A stretch of 7,036 bases of DNA from NCBI GenBank assembly GCA_030654555.1, contig JAURXG010000655.1, positions 1-7,036 of the forward strand, read 5' to 3'. Each line of letters begins with the position of its first letter. Within the stretch, counting starts at the first letter, position 1. The notes beneath the pieces were generated by a model. It made no database searches. It was not told the DNA's origin and worked only from the letters and a program-made list of their open reading frames with translations. Shown here one piece after another: positions 6,719 through 7,036 of the stretch. This DNA comes from Aquabacterium sp. Its GTDB lineage: Bacteria; Pseudomonadota; Gammaproteobacteria; Burkholderiales; Burkholderiaceae_C. Made by a program: the position numbers and the translations under genes.

Positions 6719-6801
6719 GCGGGCTGGCGCGGCAACGGGTCGGTCCAGGCGCTTGGTGGCCGGTCAGGAACCCAATCGCCCGCGCCCGACTCCACCTCTG
6801 C

Positions 6802-7036
6802 ATGATGCCGATCCGACGACGCCAGTTCACCGCGGCCCTGGCCGCCAGCGCCACCTTGCTGCCCCTGGGGCTGGTCGCGCCGCCCGCCCGGGCGCAGTTC
6901 CGGGTCGAGATTTCCGGCATCGGTGCCACCCAGCTGCCGCTGGCCGTCACCCGCTTCCGCGACGAGGACCGCAGCGGCCAGCCGCTGTCGGCCATCATCC
7001 GCTCCGATCTCGAGCGCAGCGGCGCCTTCCGCGTGG
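6802..7036 (+). CDS. tolB: Tol-Pal system protein TolB, N-terminal part (3' end outside window)
   Basis: The first 78 residues are visible. A signal peptide (basic IRRRQF, then an Ala/Leu-rich core, likely cleavage after ARA at residue 31) is followed by FRVEISGIGATQLPLAVTRF and, further on, SAIIRSDLERSGAFRV. This is the N-terminal domain pattern of TolB. TolB is a periplasmic beta-propeller protein that works with Pal and the TolQRA inner-membrane complex to keep the outer membrane attached and to constrict it at division. The propeller repeats lie beyond the window. The signal peptide contains RRQF, resembling a twin-arginine signal. Two ATGs are adjacent (6802 and 6805), and no Shine-Dalgarno is visible before either; the bases just upstream are CT-rich. 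The upstream neighbour is an esterase, not tolA, so the usual tolQRA-tolB order is not seen at this locus. Identity is strong despite the truncation. Confidence 0.9.
   Translation, partial: MMPIRRRQFTAALAASATLLPLGLVAPPARAQFRVEISGIGATQLPLAVTRFRDEDRSGQPLSAIIRSDLERSGAFRV

Overview
The window is about 7 kb of GC-rich chromosomal DNA with bacterial gene density. The gene types and protein sequences suggest a betaproteobacterium of the order Burkholderiales (a Rubrivivax/Leptothrix/Ideonella-like lineage). This is an inference from familiar proteins and base composition; no rRNA or other marker gene is present to confirm it. Nine protein genes are supported, two of them cut by the window edges. I see no tRNA, rRNA, CRISPR array, transposon or phage gene. 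No stretch longer than about 125 bases lacks a gene. The many long open frames opposite or across the real genes are by-products of high GC.

Layout. Positions 1-1283 (+): the 3' end of a heterodisulfide-reductase/GlpC-like Fe-S protein, then a DUF3501 protein 8 bases downstream. These look like the tail of an operon that in related bacteria often begins with a rubrerythrin. Positions 1326-4568 (-): in transcription order, tRNA pseudouridine synthase TruC, the ten-helix permease RarD, and a secreted glycine-rich beta-strand protein whose start codon overlaps the rarD stop (ATGA). Positions 4666-5208 (+): a small four-helix membrane protein, divergent from truC; the shared intergenic region holds a perfect 10-bp inverted repeat. 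Positions 5256-5645 (-): a YchJ-family SEC-C protein. Positions 5751-6683 (+): an HSL-type (family IV) esterase. Positions 6802-7036 (+): the start of tolB, probably with its own promoter.

Most of this is housekeeping or accessory metabolism rather than one system. The two coherent units are the Fe-S/DUF3501 pair and the rarD/secreted-protein pair. The least described item is the secreted protein at 1326-2822. By eye it is built from three divergent modules of about 140-160 residues, each carrying the same double glycine cluster, and its translation is probably coupled to that of RarD. I found no convincing defence, mobile or otherwise exotic system.
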